NCBI GenBank assembly: GCA_963706755.1
Contig: CAVPNH010000019.1
Coordinates: 186,001 to 250,000 of the forward strand
Direction of reading: 5' to 3'
Source: RPQJ01 sp963706755
GTDB lineage: Bacteria > Pseudomonadota > Gammaproteobacteria > Steroidobacterales > Steroidobacteraceae
DNA: 64,000 nt
Position numbers and translations under genes: made by a program. Below are positions 36,103-43,621 of this stretch, one piece after another (positions within the stretch are counted from its first letter, which is position 1; every line of letters begins with the position of its first letter). The notes under the pieces are model-generated. The model was not told the origin of the DNA, did no database searches, and worked only from the letters and a program-made list of their open reading frames with translations.

Positions 36103-36279
36103 TGTGGATCCCCGGCAAAGGCGCTGAAAACGAGGCCGCGAAGTATACCTTGCGGTGCACCGGGCCGCGCCACCCCGAGTCGCTCCCGGCCGGGCCCCAG
36201 GGCCATGATCCGGGCCGGCTTTCGGCCAATGGATGGACGCCCTTTCCGCCGGCGGTCTATCATCCGCGCCCCAGCGACG

Positions 36280-36356
36280 CGCCCGTAGCTCAGCTGGATA
36301 GAGTACTGCCCTCCGAAGGCAGGGGTCACAGGTTCGAATCCTGTCGGGCGCGCCAA
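36280..36356 (+). tRNA. tRNA-Arg (anticodon CCG)
   Basis: A 77-base cloverleaf. The acceptor stem GCGCCCG pairs with CGGGCGC and the 3' CCA is encoded. The D arm is GCTCAGCTGGATAGAG, and the anticodon stem-loop is CTGCC-CTCCGAA-GGCAG with anticodon CCG. The T arm is CAGGTTCGAATCCTG. It reads CGG arginine codons, common in this GC-rich genome. A TATCAT (36259-36264) about 15 bases upstream is a plausible -10 box, with a weak -35 (TGGACG, 36234-36239). Confidence 0.97.
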
Positions 36357-36409
36357 CCGGTTTCTGCCTCGATCGGGGCGGCGAGTGAACGCCCTTCCCG
36401 CGCTCCGCG

Positions 36410-37300
36410 TCAGCCGGGCACGGCCCTCACGAGGTAGCCGCCCGACTTCTCGTCCTTCTCGAGCTCGATCAGCTTCCGCGCCTGCGCCTCCTCGAGGAGC
36501 TGGCTGAAGCTGCGGAAGCCGTGGTAGCTCTCGTTGAAGCCGGGGCGCTGGCGCTTCAGCGCCTGCTTGATCATCGAGCCCCAGATCCGCTCGTTTTCCT
36601 CGCGGTCCTCCGCGAGCGCCTCGATCGTGGCGAGCACGAGCTCGAAGGCCTCCTGCTTCCTTTCCTCGTCCGACGAGGCCGCGGACTTCCGCGCGGGTGC
36701 CGGCTCCGCCGGTGCGTCCGCCTCAGCGGCCGATCCCGACGGCGTGCTGCCGGCCTGGCCCTGGGACGCCTGCCTCGGCGCAGCCTGCTTCGCCGGGGCC
36801 CTCCGCCTGCCGCTGCGCTGCTCCTCCTTGCGCACGAGGTCGTCGTAGTAGATGAACTCGTCGCAGTTGGCGATGAGCAGGTCGGACGTCGAGCTCTTCA
36901 CCCCCACGCCGATGACGATCTTGTTGTTCTCGCGCAGCTTGCTCACCAGCGGCGAGAAATCCGAGTCGCCGCTCACGATGACGAACGTGTCCACGTGCGA
37001 CTTCGTGTAGCAGAGGTCGAGCGCGTCCACGACCATGCGGATGTCGGCGGAGTTCTTGCCGGACATGCGCACGTGCGGGATCTCGATCAGCTCGAAGGAC
37101 GCCTCGTGCATAGGGCCCTTGAATTCCTTGTAGCGCTCCCAGTCGCAGTAGGCCTTCTTGACCACGATGCTGCCCTTGAGCAGCAGTTTCTCGAGCACCT
37201 TGCCGATGTCGAACTTGGCGTACTTCGCGTCGCGCACGCCGAGCGCCACGTTCTCGAAGTCGCAGAACACGGCCATGTTGTTGATGGTTGGTTTTGCCAT
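36410..37300 (-). CDS. NYN (PIN-like) nuclease domain with C-terminal OST-HTH/LOTUS domain
   Basis: A 296-residue protein. The N-terminal NYN/LabA-type domain has the acidic residues of a metal-dependent ribonuclease: AVFCDFENVALG, NSADIRMVVDALDL, and TFVIVSGDSDFSPLV. A disordered Ala/Gln/Lys/Pro linker (about 165-215) leads to a C-terminal OST-HTH/LOTUS-like fold (IWGSMIKQALKRQRPGFNESYHGFRSF...GGYLVRA), which in other proteins binds RNA. An RNA-processing role is likely; targets are unknown. It is close to a lysE-type gene on the same strand. Confidence 0.9.
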   Translation of the reverse strand: MAKPTINNMAVFCDFENVALGVRDAKYAKFDIGKVLEKLLLKGSIVVKKAYCDWERYKEFKGPMHEASFELIEIPHVRMSGKNSADIRMVVDALDLCYTKSHVDTFVIVSGDSDFSPLVSKLRENNKIVIGVGVKSSTSDLLIANCDEFIYYDDLVRKEEQRSGRRRAPAKQAAPRQASQGQAGSTPSGSAAEADAPAEPAPARKSAASSDEERKQEAFELVLATIEALAEDREENERIWGSMIKQALKRQRPGFNESYHGFRSFSQLLEEAQARKLIELEKDEKSGGYLVRAVPG

Positions 37301-37309
37301 GGCCGAATC

Positions 37310-37927
37310 CTACACCCGCGTCGCCACAAGCGCCGCCGCGGCGAACATCAGCGTGCCCGCCACGCGGTTCACCGCCCGCATGGCGCGCTCGTCGGTGAAG
37401 AACCCGCGCGCGCGCGCGGCCAGGAGCGCGTAGCCCAGGTTCACTGCGCCGATGATCACGACCAGCATCGCCGCCACCAGCGCGAGGTCCGCGAGGGTGA
37501 GGCTCGAGAAGTCCACCACCCCCGGCAACAGCGCCGCGTAGAAGAGTATTGCCTGCACGTGGCCCATCATGAGCAGCAACCCGGCACCGTAGTTGCGCCA
37601 GAAGTGTCCCTCGTGGGCCGCGCCGCCGATCCTGGATGTCCGTGGCCGGGCCCGCCAGAGGACCATGCCCTGCCACGCGAGGTAGGCCGCGCCGGCCCAC
37701 CGGAGCGCGGTGAAGAACTCGCCCATCGAGTGCGCCGCCGCCGCCATGCCGGCCGCTGCGAGCGCGAGGAAGATGAGGTCGCCGGTGAGCACGCCGGCCG
37801 CGAGCGCAAGTGCCGGCCTCAGGCCGTCGGAGATGGCGCGCGCCACGATCGCGGTGGCGGCCGGACCCGGGGTTACGGCCGCGACGAACACCGTGGCGGA
37901 GATCATGAGGAACGCCGCCGGCGTCAT
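37310..37927 (-). CDS. LysE/RhtB family amino-acid exporter
   Basis: A 205-residue inner-membrane protein with about six hydrophobic helices. Family signs are the N-terminal TPGPAATAIVARAISDGLRPALALAAGV and the middle WAGAAYLAWQGMVLWRARP. Then come FWRNYGAGLLLMMGHVQAILFYAALLPGVV and a C-terminal VNRVAGTLMFAAAALVA. It exports amino acids or derivatives, but the substrate cannot be told. It lies six bases from corA and nine from the NYN gene, all on the minus strand. Confidence 0.9.
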   Translation of the reverse strand: MTPAAFLMISATVFVAAVTPGPAATAIVARAISDGLRPALALAAGVLTGDLIFLALAAAGMAAAAHSMGEFFTALRWAGAAYLAWQGMVLWRARPRTSRIGGAAHEGHFWRNYGAGLLLMMGHVQAILFYAALLPGVVDFSSLTLADLALVAAMLVVIIGAVNLGYALLAARARGFFTDERAMRAVNRVAGTLMFAAAALVATRV

Positions 37928-37933
37928 GGACGG

Positions 37934-38926
37934 CTAGAGCCAGCCCTTGCGGCGGAAGTAGAGGTAGGGCAGGACGGCCGACACGACCATCGCGAGCAGG
38001 GCCACGGGATAGCCCCAGGGCTTCTCGAGCTCCGGCATGAAGTGGAAGTTCATGCCATACACGCTCGCTACCAGGGTCGGCGGCATCAGCATGACCGCCG
38101 CCACGGAGAAGATCTTGATGATGTTGTTCTGCTCGAGGTTGATGAGCCCGAGCACGGCGTCGAGCAGGAACTGGATCTTGTTGCCGAGGAAGGTCGCGTG
38201 GTCCGAGAGCGACTGCACGTCGCGCAGCGTGGACTTGAAGCGTCCGCGCTGGTCCTGGGAGAGCGTGACGCTGTTCGCCTGCTGCACGTACATGAGCAGG
38301 CGCTGGAAGCTCACGAGGCTTTCGCGCGCCTTCGACACCAGGTCGCCGTTCGCGCCGATTTTCTGGATCATCGCCTGCAGGTCGCCGCTGCTGGGCGGCG
38401 AGTTCTTCTGCGGACCGGCGCCGTTGCTGCGTGTGAAGATCGTGTGCGAGACGGCATCGAGCTCAGCCTGCACGCGCTCGAGCAGGTCGGCGATCCGCTC
38501 TACGAACGACTCGAGCAGCCCCGCGAGCAGCGTCGCCGAGGAGGTGCAGGCCGCGGGCGAGCGTTCCACGTACTGCATGAAGCGCCGCACGGGCGTCGGG
38601 TCGACGTAGCGGTTGGTGATCAGCCGGTCGTTGGCGAGGATGAACGTGATCGCGCTCGACTCGGGCGTCAGCGTGTCGAGCTTGCTGCCGACCGTGGCGG
38701 TCATGTAGATGGCGCCGCCCTCCTCGTAGAGGCGGTTCGAGGTCTCGATCTCCTTCATTTCGTCCCGGGTCGGGACGTCCACCGTCAGCAGCGATTCGAC
38801 GGCTTTTTCCTCGGCGACCGTCGGCTCGAACAGGTCGGCCCACAGGAATTCATCGGGGAACGGCGTCGGGGGCGCGTGTTCCACCCAGGTGTAGCCGCTG
38901 CCGGTCGGGATGAGGAGTCGAAGCAT
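37934..38926 (-). CDS. corA: CorA family Mg2+/Co2+ channel
   Basis: A 330-residue homopentameric cation channel subunit. The large cytoplasmic N-terminal domain is followed by two C-terminal membrane helices. The signature YGMNFHFMPELEKPWGYP holds the GMN pore motif and the short periplasmic loop. The stalk-helix region is LIFSVAAVMLMPPTLVAS-like just before it. A basic C-terminus (YFRRKGWL) is conserved. ATG 38926 gives MLRLLIPTGSGYTWVEH. Transport of magnesium is most likely. About 130 bases upstream separate it from dsbA and hold that gene's terminator. Confidence 0.93.
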   Translation of the reverse strand: MLRLLIPTGSGYTWVEHAPPTPFPDEFLWADLFEPTVAEEKAVESLLTVDVPTRDEMKEIETSNRLYEEGGAIYMTATVGSKLDTLTPESSAITFILANDRLITNRYVDPTPVRRFMQYVERSPAACTSSATLLAGLLESFVERIADLLERVQAELDAVSHTIFTRSNGAGPQKNSPPSSGDLQAMIQKIGANGDLVSKARESLVSFQRLLMYVQQANSVTLSQDQRGRFKSTLRDVQSLSDHATFLGNKIQFLLDAVLGLINLEQNNIIKIFSVAAVMLMPPTLVASVYGMNFHFMPELEKPWGYPVALLAMVVSAVLPYLYFRRKGWL

Positions 38927-38991
38927 CGCGCGGAGCCCTTCGGGTAGGGCGATCTTTTAGCACAATGCCGGCGCGGGAGGCAGGCGGCACG

Positions 38992-39030
38992 AAAAATGAA
39001 AAGGGCCGCGCGGCTGTGCCGGGCGGCCCT
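38992..39030 (-). terminator. Rho-independent terminator after dsbA
   Basis: On the minus strand AGGGCCGC (39030-39023) pairs with GCGGCCCT (39009-39002) around a GC-rich loop, followed by UUUUCAUUUUU (38992-39001). It lies 30 bases after the dsbA stop. Confidence 0.85.
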
Positions 39031-39059
39031 GCGGATGAGCGGCGTCCCCGGGGCGAGAC

Positions 39060-39797
39060 TCAGTGCGCCGGTTTTTGAGCCGGTTTTTGAGCCGGCTTTT
39101 GAGCTGGTTTTTGAGCTGGTTTTTCCTTCGCGGCGAGCGCGTTCACGACCTGGAAGAGCGCGTCCTCGGGATCGCTCGCCGCACCGGGTGCGGAGCCGAC
39201 CAGGGTCGCGGCCATGGCGACTTCCGTGACGTACTTGCCGGCGACCACGAACGTCGGCGTGCCGGTGATCTTGTAGCGCCGGTTCAGGTCCTCGGCGCGG
39301 CGCACCTTCGACTCGACGGCGAACGACGCGAAGGCCTTCTGGAAGTCCGCCCTGGACACGCCGTGCGACACGAAGAACGCCTCGATGCTCGCGGGCGTGT
39401 CCATGCGGTTACCCTTGAGATTGATCTCGCGGAAGATCTCCTCGTGGAGCTGCGGCAGCTTGCCGAGCAACTCGGCCGTGTAGAAGACCCGGGCGTGGGT
39501 CTTCAGCATGTCGTTCCAGGTCGCGGGCACCCGGACGAAATCCACGTAGGCCGGGCGCCCCTTCTTGATCCAGGCCTCGATCTTGGGCTCGATCGTGAAA
39601 CAGTGGGAGCAGGCGTACCAGAAGACCTCGACGACCTCGACCTTCCCGGGCGCGGCGAATTCCGCTGGCTGGGCGGGCTCCAGCAGCTTGTACTGCTCGC
39701 CTTCAACGACCTCGATGGCCGAAGCGCCGCGCGCCGCGAGGAGGAGGATGCCGGCGGCGAGGAGCGGCCGCGCAAAACGGGTGATCTTTTCGTTCAT
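39060..39797 (-). CDS. dsbA: thiol:disulfide interchange protein DsbA with KPAQ-repeat tail
   Basis: A periplasmic oxidase that introduces disulfides into exported proteins. A signal peptide (LLAAGILLLAARGASA) is followed by a thioredoxin fold. The active site is WYACSHCFTIEP (C63, C66; CSHC in place of E. coli CPHC), and the cis-proline loop is ITGTPTFVV. A helical insert lies between. At 245 residues it is longer than usual because the C-terminus carries four KPAQ units and a final KPAH after KEKPAQ, encoded by five 12-base repeats. The tail is basic and probably extended. Upstream on the same strand lies cytochrome c4, an arrangement seen in relatives. Confidence 0.94.
   Translation of the reverse strand: MNEKITRFARPLLAAGILLLAARGASAIEVVEGEQYKLLEPAQPAEFAAPGKVEVVEVFWYACSHCFTIEPKIEAWIKKGRPAYVDFVRVPATWNDMLKTHARVFYTAELLGKLPQLHEEIFREINLKGNRMDTPASIEAFFVSHGVSRADFQKAFASFAVESKVRRAEDLNRRYKITGTPTFVVAGKYVTEVAMAATLVGSAPGAASDPEDALFQVVNALAAKEKPAQKPAQKPAQKPAQKPAH
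39063..39122. repeat. five 12-bp tandem repeats in dsbA 3' end
   Basis: Five consecutive 12-base units of the type TTGAGCCGGTTT, differing at single positions (GCCGG/GCTGG, GGTTT/GGCTT), encode the (KPAQ)4-KPAH tail. The unit is a multiple of three, so copy-number change would keep the frame. Confidence 0.85.
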
Positions 39798-39830
39798 GGA
39801 TGGCTCAGACCAGTGGAGTGCGGCGCGGGT

Positions 39831-40442
39831 TCAACGCAGGCCCTGGACGTAGGAAGCGACGGCGTCGATTTCCTCGTCCGACAGCGCGGCGGCCATCTCG
39901 CGCATCACCTGGTTCGTGTCCGTGGTCCGCGTCCCGGCCTTGTAGGCGCGCAGCTGCGCGGCGACGTACGTCGCGTGCTGCCCCTGGATCGACGGGAACA
40001 CCGCCGGCGCGTTGCCGCGTCCGGTCGGGCCGTGGCAGCCGGCGCAGGCCATGACCTTGCCCCCGACGTTGCCGGAGCGGTAGACGCGCTGGCCGAGCTT
40101 GGCCCTGGAGGGATCGGTCTCGCCGCCGCGGATGGTCTGCGAGGAGAAGAACGCCGCGAGGTCGGCCATGTCCTGCTCGCTCAGGATCGCCGCCATGGGC
40201 GACATCAGCGGGTTCTGCCGCTGTCCGCCGTGGAAAGCGGTGAGCTGCTTCAGGATGTAGGTCTCGTGCTGCCCGGCGAGGTTCGGCCACTCGGGGTTTA
40301 CGCTGTTGCCATCCATGCCGTGGCAAGCGCCGCAGGTCGCGGCCTTGGCCTGGCCGGCGTCCTTCGAGCCCGCGGCGAGCGAGGGCGCGGTCCAGCCGAG
40401 GGTAACCGCCAGGGAGAGGGCGGCGACGAGCTTCGCGGTCAT
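39831..40442 (-). CDS. dihaem cytochrome c4
   Basis: A 203-residue periplasmic dihaem electron carrier: signal peptide (LVAALSLAVTLGWTAPSLAA), then two homologous haem domains with CGACHGMDG and CAGCHGPTG. Their axial methionines are in NPLMSPMAAILSEQD and VMREMAAALSDEE. The inter-domain repeats WPNLAGQHETYILKQL and FPSIQGQHATYVAAQL show the internal duplication. Cytochrome c4 usually donates to cbb3 or similar oxidases. The gene is divergent from engB with about 80 bases between, the classical gammaproteobacterial order. Confidence 0.94.
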   Translation of the reverse strand: MTAKLVAALSLAVTLGWTAPSLAAGSKDAGQAKAATCGACHGMDGNSVNPEWPNLAGQHETYILKQLTAFHGGQRQNPLMSPMAAILSEQDMADLAAFFSSQTIRGGETDPSRAKLGQRVYRSGNVGGKVMACAGCHGPTGRGNAPAVFPSIQGQHATYVAAQLRAYKAGTRTTDTNQVMREMAAALSDEEIDAVASYVQGLR

Positions 40443-40522
40443 ATAACCACTCCGAGCGAGGGGCAGGAGAGCCGCAAATTGTACACTACGACCCCTTCGG
40501 CGAATCGCGGCGGTCGTATCCA

Positions 40523-41179
40523 GTGTCCACGTATCCGCTCGTTAAATTCCTGACCAGCGCCGACGCGGCAGGGCAGTTTCCCGGGGACGCCGGGGTGGAA
40601 GTCTCGGTGGCCGGGCGCTCGAACGCCGGCAAGTCGAGCGCCATCAACGCGATCACCCGGCGCAAGGGGCTCGCGCGAACCAGCAAGACCCCGGGCGCGA
40701 CCCGTCTCATCAACTTCTTCGAACTGGAGCCCGGCCGACGCCTCGTGGACCTGCCGGGCTACGGGTTCGCCGCCGTGTCCGGCGAGATGCGCCGGCATTG
40801 GGGCCAGCTGATTTCCGCCTACTTCCAGCGCCGGCAGTCGCTGCGCGGATCGGTCGTGGTGATGGACGTCCGCCATCCCCTGACGGAGAACGACTGCGAC
40901 ATGCTCGAGCTTGCCGTTTCGCGCAAGGTCCCGGTACACATCCTGCTCACCAAGGCCGACAAGCTCGGCCGCGGGGCGGCGCGGCAGGCGCTGGCGGGCG
41001 TGCGCCGGGAGGTCGGGGAGGGCGTCGGCGTCCAGCTCTTCTCCGCCCTGGGCGGCGAAGGGGTGGACGAGGCAAGGCGGGCGATCGAGCGAATGCTCGA
41101 CGGGCGGGCCGCAGAAAAAGAAACCCCGGTTGGACCAGCGGATCCAACCGGGGAAGTTGACCCGGCGTTGGGGGACTGA
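40523..41179 (+). CDS. engB: ribosome biogenesis GTPase EngB/YsxC
   Basis: A cytosolic GTPase needed for 50S assembly. GTG 40523 gives STYPLVKFLTSADAAGQFP. The G1 loop is AGRSNAGKSSAINAI, G2 TSKTPGATRLINFF, G3 VDLPGYGFA and G4 LLTKADKL. The C-terminal extension (about 20 residues after MLDGRAAEKE) is Pro/Asp-rich. That end of the coding sequence (41114-41153) forms a terminator-like hairpin on the opposite strand. Length 218 is normal. Confidence 0.95.
   Translation: MSTYPLVKFLTSADAAGQFPGDAGVEVSVAGRSNAGKSSAINAITRRKGLARTSKTPGATRLINFFELEPGRRLVDLPGYGFAAVSGEMRRHWGQLISAYFQRRQSLRGSVVVMDVRHPLTENDCDMLELAVSRKVPVHILLTKADKLGRGAARQALAGVRREVGEGVGVQLFSALGGEGVDEARRAIERMLDGRAAEKETPVGPADPTGEVDPALGD
41114..41153 (-). 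terminator. minus-strand terminator inside the engB 3' end
   Basis: CCCCGGTTGGA (41124-41134) pairs perfectly with TCCAACCGGGG (41143-41153); on the minus strand the stem is followed by UUUCUUUUUC (41114-41123). No minus-strand gene ends just upstream except the frameshifted barrel gene, which already has its own terminator at 41317-41354. Confidence 0.75.
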
Positions 41180-41316
41180 CCGGGCGGGTGCGGCGCCCAG
41201 GGAGGTAGGCGCGGCACCGAGCGTCGAAATGTCGCTCACGAATAAAGACCGGGCCCGTGCGCCAAAGTTCACGACCCCGGCGACAAAAAGATCGTTGCGA
41301 GGCAAGTGCCTGTCTG

Positions 41317-41354
41317 GAAAAGAAAAATGGGCCCACCCGCAAGGGTGGGCCCAT
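41317..41354 (-). terminator. terminator of the frameshifted beta-barrel gene
   Basis: A 12-bp perfect stem, ATGGGCCCACCC (41327-41338) with its complement (41343-41354), and a GCAA/TTGC loop, followed on the minus strand by UUUUUCUUUUCC. It lies about 40 bases after the beta-barrel stop at 41396. Confidence 0.9.
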
Positions 41355-41395
41355 CCTGTCACGTCGCCAGGGGCGACGCGGCAATCAGCGGTGGA

Positions 41396-42105
41396 TCAGA
41401 ACTTGTAGAGCACCGAGAAATTGATGTTGTTCCAGTTGCCGGAGCCCGTATCGTTGTTGCCGAGGCTGGGCATGGCCTGCCACTCGAGGCGGGCAGTCCA
41501 GGTGTCCATGAAGTTGAAATCGATGCCCACGCCGCCGATGAACTCCGTCGAGCCGTCGGACTCTCGTGCGCCCTGGCGCAGCTGTTAACGCCGCAGACCA
41601 GGCGCCGTCGCGGAGTCCACGATCTTTGCCGTGACCTTGACGTCGCCAATGAAGACGCCGACGCGGCCGAACACCGACCAGGTCGTCGTTGATCGGCCAG
41701 ATGCCGAGCACCGACACCGGCCAGCCCGTCACATCCCACTGGGCCTTGGCCCTGCCCGTTGTCAGTAGACGCCGGGCCCGCGCAGGCAAGTTCGGTGTCG
41801 CAGGAGACGCTGGCCTTGTAGTTGGCGTTGCCCAGGTCGATATAGGAAATTTCGGTGGCGAGGTACTTCATCCACTTGTAGCCGACCGTAGATGGTGTAC
41901 GGCGTCGAGTCCTGGCTGACGCTCGCCCTATCCACGGAGTAGTCGGGGAACAGGAAGGCGTTAAGGTTGTTGGTGAGCTTGTCTTCGTTGACGTTGATCT
42001 TGCCGTAGCCGAGCCCGAAGCCGGCGTAGAAGCTGCTTCGTCGGCAGCGACGGCCGAGCCGGCGACCAGCGCCAGGGCGGTAATGAGAGCAATTCTTGAC
42101 TTCAT
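41396..42105 (-). pseudogene. outer-membrane beta-barrel protein, multiple frameshifts
   Basis: A paralogue of the intact barrel gene at 42468-43169. ATG 42105 starts MKSRIALITALALVAGSAVAADE (signal peptide to VAA). Barrel segments continue in alternating frames: SFYAGFGLGYGKINVNEDKL, YKWMKYLATEISYIDLGNAN, GWPVSVLGIWPINDDL, FGRVGVFIGDVK, and a final strand ending NINFSVLYKF with the C-terminal Phe recognised by BAM. At least five single-base shifts (near 42037, 41885, 41760, 41670, 41590) break it. Given indels elsewhere in essential genes, these may be assembly errors, but the density is high enough that real decay is possible. Confidence 0.7.
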
Positions 42106-42181
42106 TTGTTTGGTCCTTCTTGTGGGGTAAATGACTGATTTCTCTGCCGTACCGGCGTGCGGCCGGACCGGGGGAGTGCAT

Positions 42182-42211
42182 ATGCTACGCTGCAGCAATG
42201 CAAAAAAGCAA
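42182..42211 (-). promoter_or_regulatory. possible sigma-70 promoter of the beta-barrel gene
   Basis: On the minus strand TTGCTT (42211-42206) and TAGCAT (42187-42182) are 18 bases apart, about 75 bases before the ATG at 42105; an AAGGACC ribosome site precedes that ATG. The match to consensus is only moderate. Confidence 0.35.
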
Positions 42212-42262
42212 CTCGTGGAAAGTTCTCGCACAGCACTGAATCCCGCAAAAAAAGACACTTTC

Positions 42263-42306
42263 CCGAAAAAAAAGTTCCAGTCGTTGCTAGAAAGCAACGA
42301 CTGGAA
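42263..42306 (-). terminator. strong minus-strand terminator between two barrel genes
   Basis: A perfect 14-bp stem, TTCCAGTCGTTGCT (42275-42288) with its complement (42293-42306), and a 4-base loop, followed on the minus strand by C and eight U residues. It is the second terminator in a row, about 75 bases beyond the one at 42381-42417, so it has no obvious gene of its own. The interval 42106-42467 otherwise holds the promoter region of the downstream barrel gene and no ORF I can support. Confidence 0.88.
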
Positions 42307-42380
42307 TGTGACACCAGCCGCCAAGAAGAGTCGACCCGGCAGAGCCACTGGGAGATGCGATCGGCGGGGAGCTGCCCGCA

Positions 42381-42417
42381 GGAAAGAAAACGGGCCCACC
42401 CCAGGGGATGAGCCCGT
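42381..42417 (-). terminator. terminator of the intact beta-barrel gene
   Basis: ACGGGC (42417-42412 on the minus strand) pairs with GCCCGT (42395-42390), with further partial pairing of the CATCCCC/GGGGTGG inner region, followed by UUUCUUUCC. It lies about 50 bases after the stop at 42468. Confidence 0.75.
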
Positions 42418-42467
42418 CTTCTCGCCGCCTCGGGCAGCGCAGCCGTCAGTCGACCGCAGGTCGACCG

Positions 42468-43169
42468 TCAGAACCGGTACAGCAGCGAGAACTGGATCCC
42501 GTTCCAGTCGGCTTCACCCGTGCTGCTGTTCCCCAGGCTCGGAATGGCCAGCCACTCGAAGCGCGCGGCCCAGTTCTCCATGAATTTGCCGTCCACGCCG
42601 ATGCCGTAGAGGAACTCGCTCGAGCTTTCGCTGTAGTGCGACTTGCCGACGCCGGTATCGACCGTCACGCGCAGGTCCCCGCTGACATCGCCGAAGAATC
42701 CGCCGACGCGACCGAAAACATCCCAGCTGTCATTGATCGGCCAGATGCCGAGGACGCTGGCCTGCCACCCGGTCGCGCCCCATTCCAAGGTGGCCTTGGT
42801 CGGCACGGACTCGACCAGGGTTGCGGGTGGGGGGGTGGGATTCGCGACCGTGATATCGGCCAGTCCGCTGCCCGTATAGGACGCGTTGCCAGTGTCCATG
42901 TAGCCCGCTTCGACTGCGACGTACTTCATGAAGCGATAGCCGGCGAACGCGCTCCACATGATGTCGCTGTCGTCTGTCTTCGCCGACCACGCCGTGAGCG
43001 GCGCATCGAGCGAGCCGAATATGTACGCGATCTCGCTGGTGATATCCGACCTTGGAAGCGACATCTGGCTCCAGCCGGCGCCCGCGCCGGCGTAGAAGCC
43101 GTTGTCGTCTGCGACGGCGTTCCCCGCGACCAGGGCCGACGCTGCGATCAATGCTGCCGTGAGTTTCAT
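42468..43169 (-). CDS. outer-membrane beta-barrel protein (OmpA/OmpW-like barrel)
   Basis: A predicted eight-stranded barrel of about 233 residues. ATG 43169 (GAGGGACG ribosome site upstream) gives MKLTAALIAASALVAGNAVADD, a signal peptide. Strand patterns include GFYAGAGAGWSQMSLP, WSAFAGYRFMKYVAVEAGYMD, GWQASVLGIWPINDSWDVFG and FMENWAARFEWLAI. The protein ends IQFSLLYRF with the C-terminal Phe of BAM substrates. No OmpA peptidoglycan domain follows. Ligand or role is unknown. The neighbouring frameshifted gene is its paralogue, with nearly identical middle strands. Confidence 0.82.
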   Translation of the reverse strand: MKLTAALIAASALVAGNAVADDNGFYAGAGAGWSQMSLPRSDITSEIAYIFGSLDAPLTAWSAKTDDSDIMWSAFAGYRFMKYVAVEAGYMDTGNASYTGSGLADITVANPTPPPATLVESVPTKATLEWGATGWQASVLGIWPINDSWDVFGRVGGFFGDVSGDLRVTVDTGVGKSHYSESSSEFLYGIGVDGKFMENWAARFEWLAIPSLGNSSTGEADWNGIQFSLLYRF

Positions 43170-43621
43170 GTGCACGTCCCTCGTTGTTTGGCGCCCTGGC
43201 GGGTCGCGACGGCCCCTCGTCGAACCCGAGAACCGGGTCCGCGGAAGGAACCCTACGCCATGGCCGGCGTGGGCTCAAGTCGCGGCCATTTCGTGGACGT
43301 GCATTCTTCCCGCACGGATGCGCCCGAATCACTTCCGGGTTACGGACAAGGCAGCGGACCCCGTCACCCGGACGGAGTCCGCCGGCCCTTGAAGGGAGCC
43401 GCAGCCGCTCAGAAACGCCAGACCGCGATCGCGATCCAAAGTGACGAGGAATCCGTGTCGGCGATCCGAATCCTTGGTACTCAGCACTAACGGTTTGGAA
43501 TCATTTAGTGCTGGGCGCCGCCCCGCCGAACAGGCAAGTGGGGGAAGTGCTCATGCCGCATGGCCGAGTGCGGCAACGGGCCGGATTCGGTAGCGGGCGT
43601 GAACTGTGGCGGGCCCGGTCC
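43170..43621. other. gene-free interval with 9-bp inverted repeat
   Basis: No supportable ORF lies between the barrel gene and polA. The only structure seen is CAGCACTAA (43482-43490) with its exact complement at 43505-43513, spaced by 14 bases in an A/T-richer patch. It could be an operator or weak polA-end hairpin; no U-tract follows on either strand. Confidence 0.4.

Noticed and set aside
33815..36229. 804-codon version of the M14 peptidase
   Set aside because: The first 210 codons read through the cytochrome c gene in another frame and upstream DNA; the signal peptide begins at GTG 35599.
36521..38947. 808-codon plus-strand open frame opposite NYN, lysE and corA
   Set aside because: All three minus-strand proteins are recognisable and full length; the long frame reflects lack of stops at high G+C and has no domain pattern.
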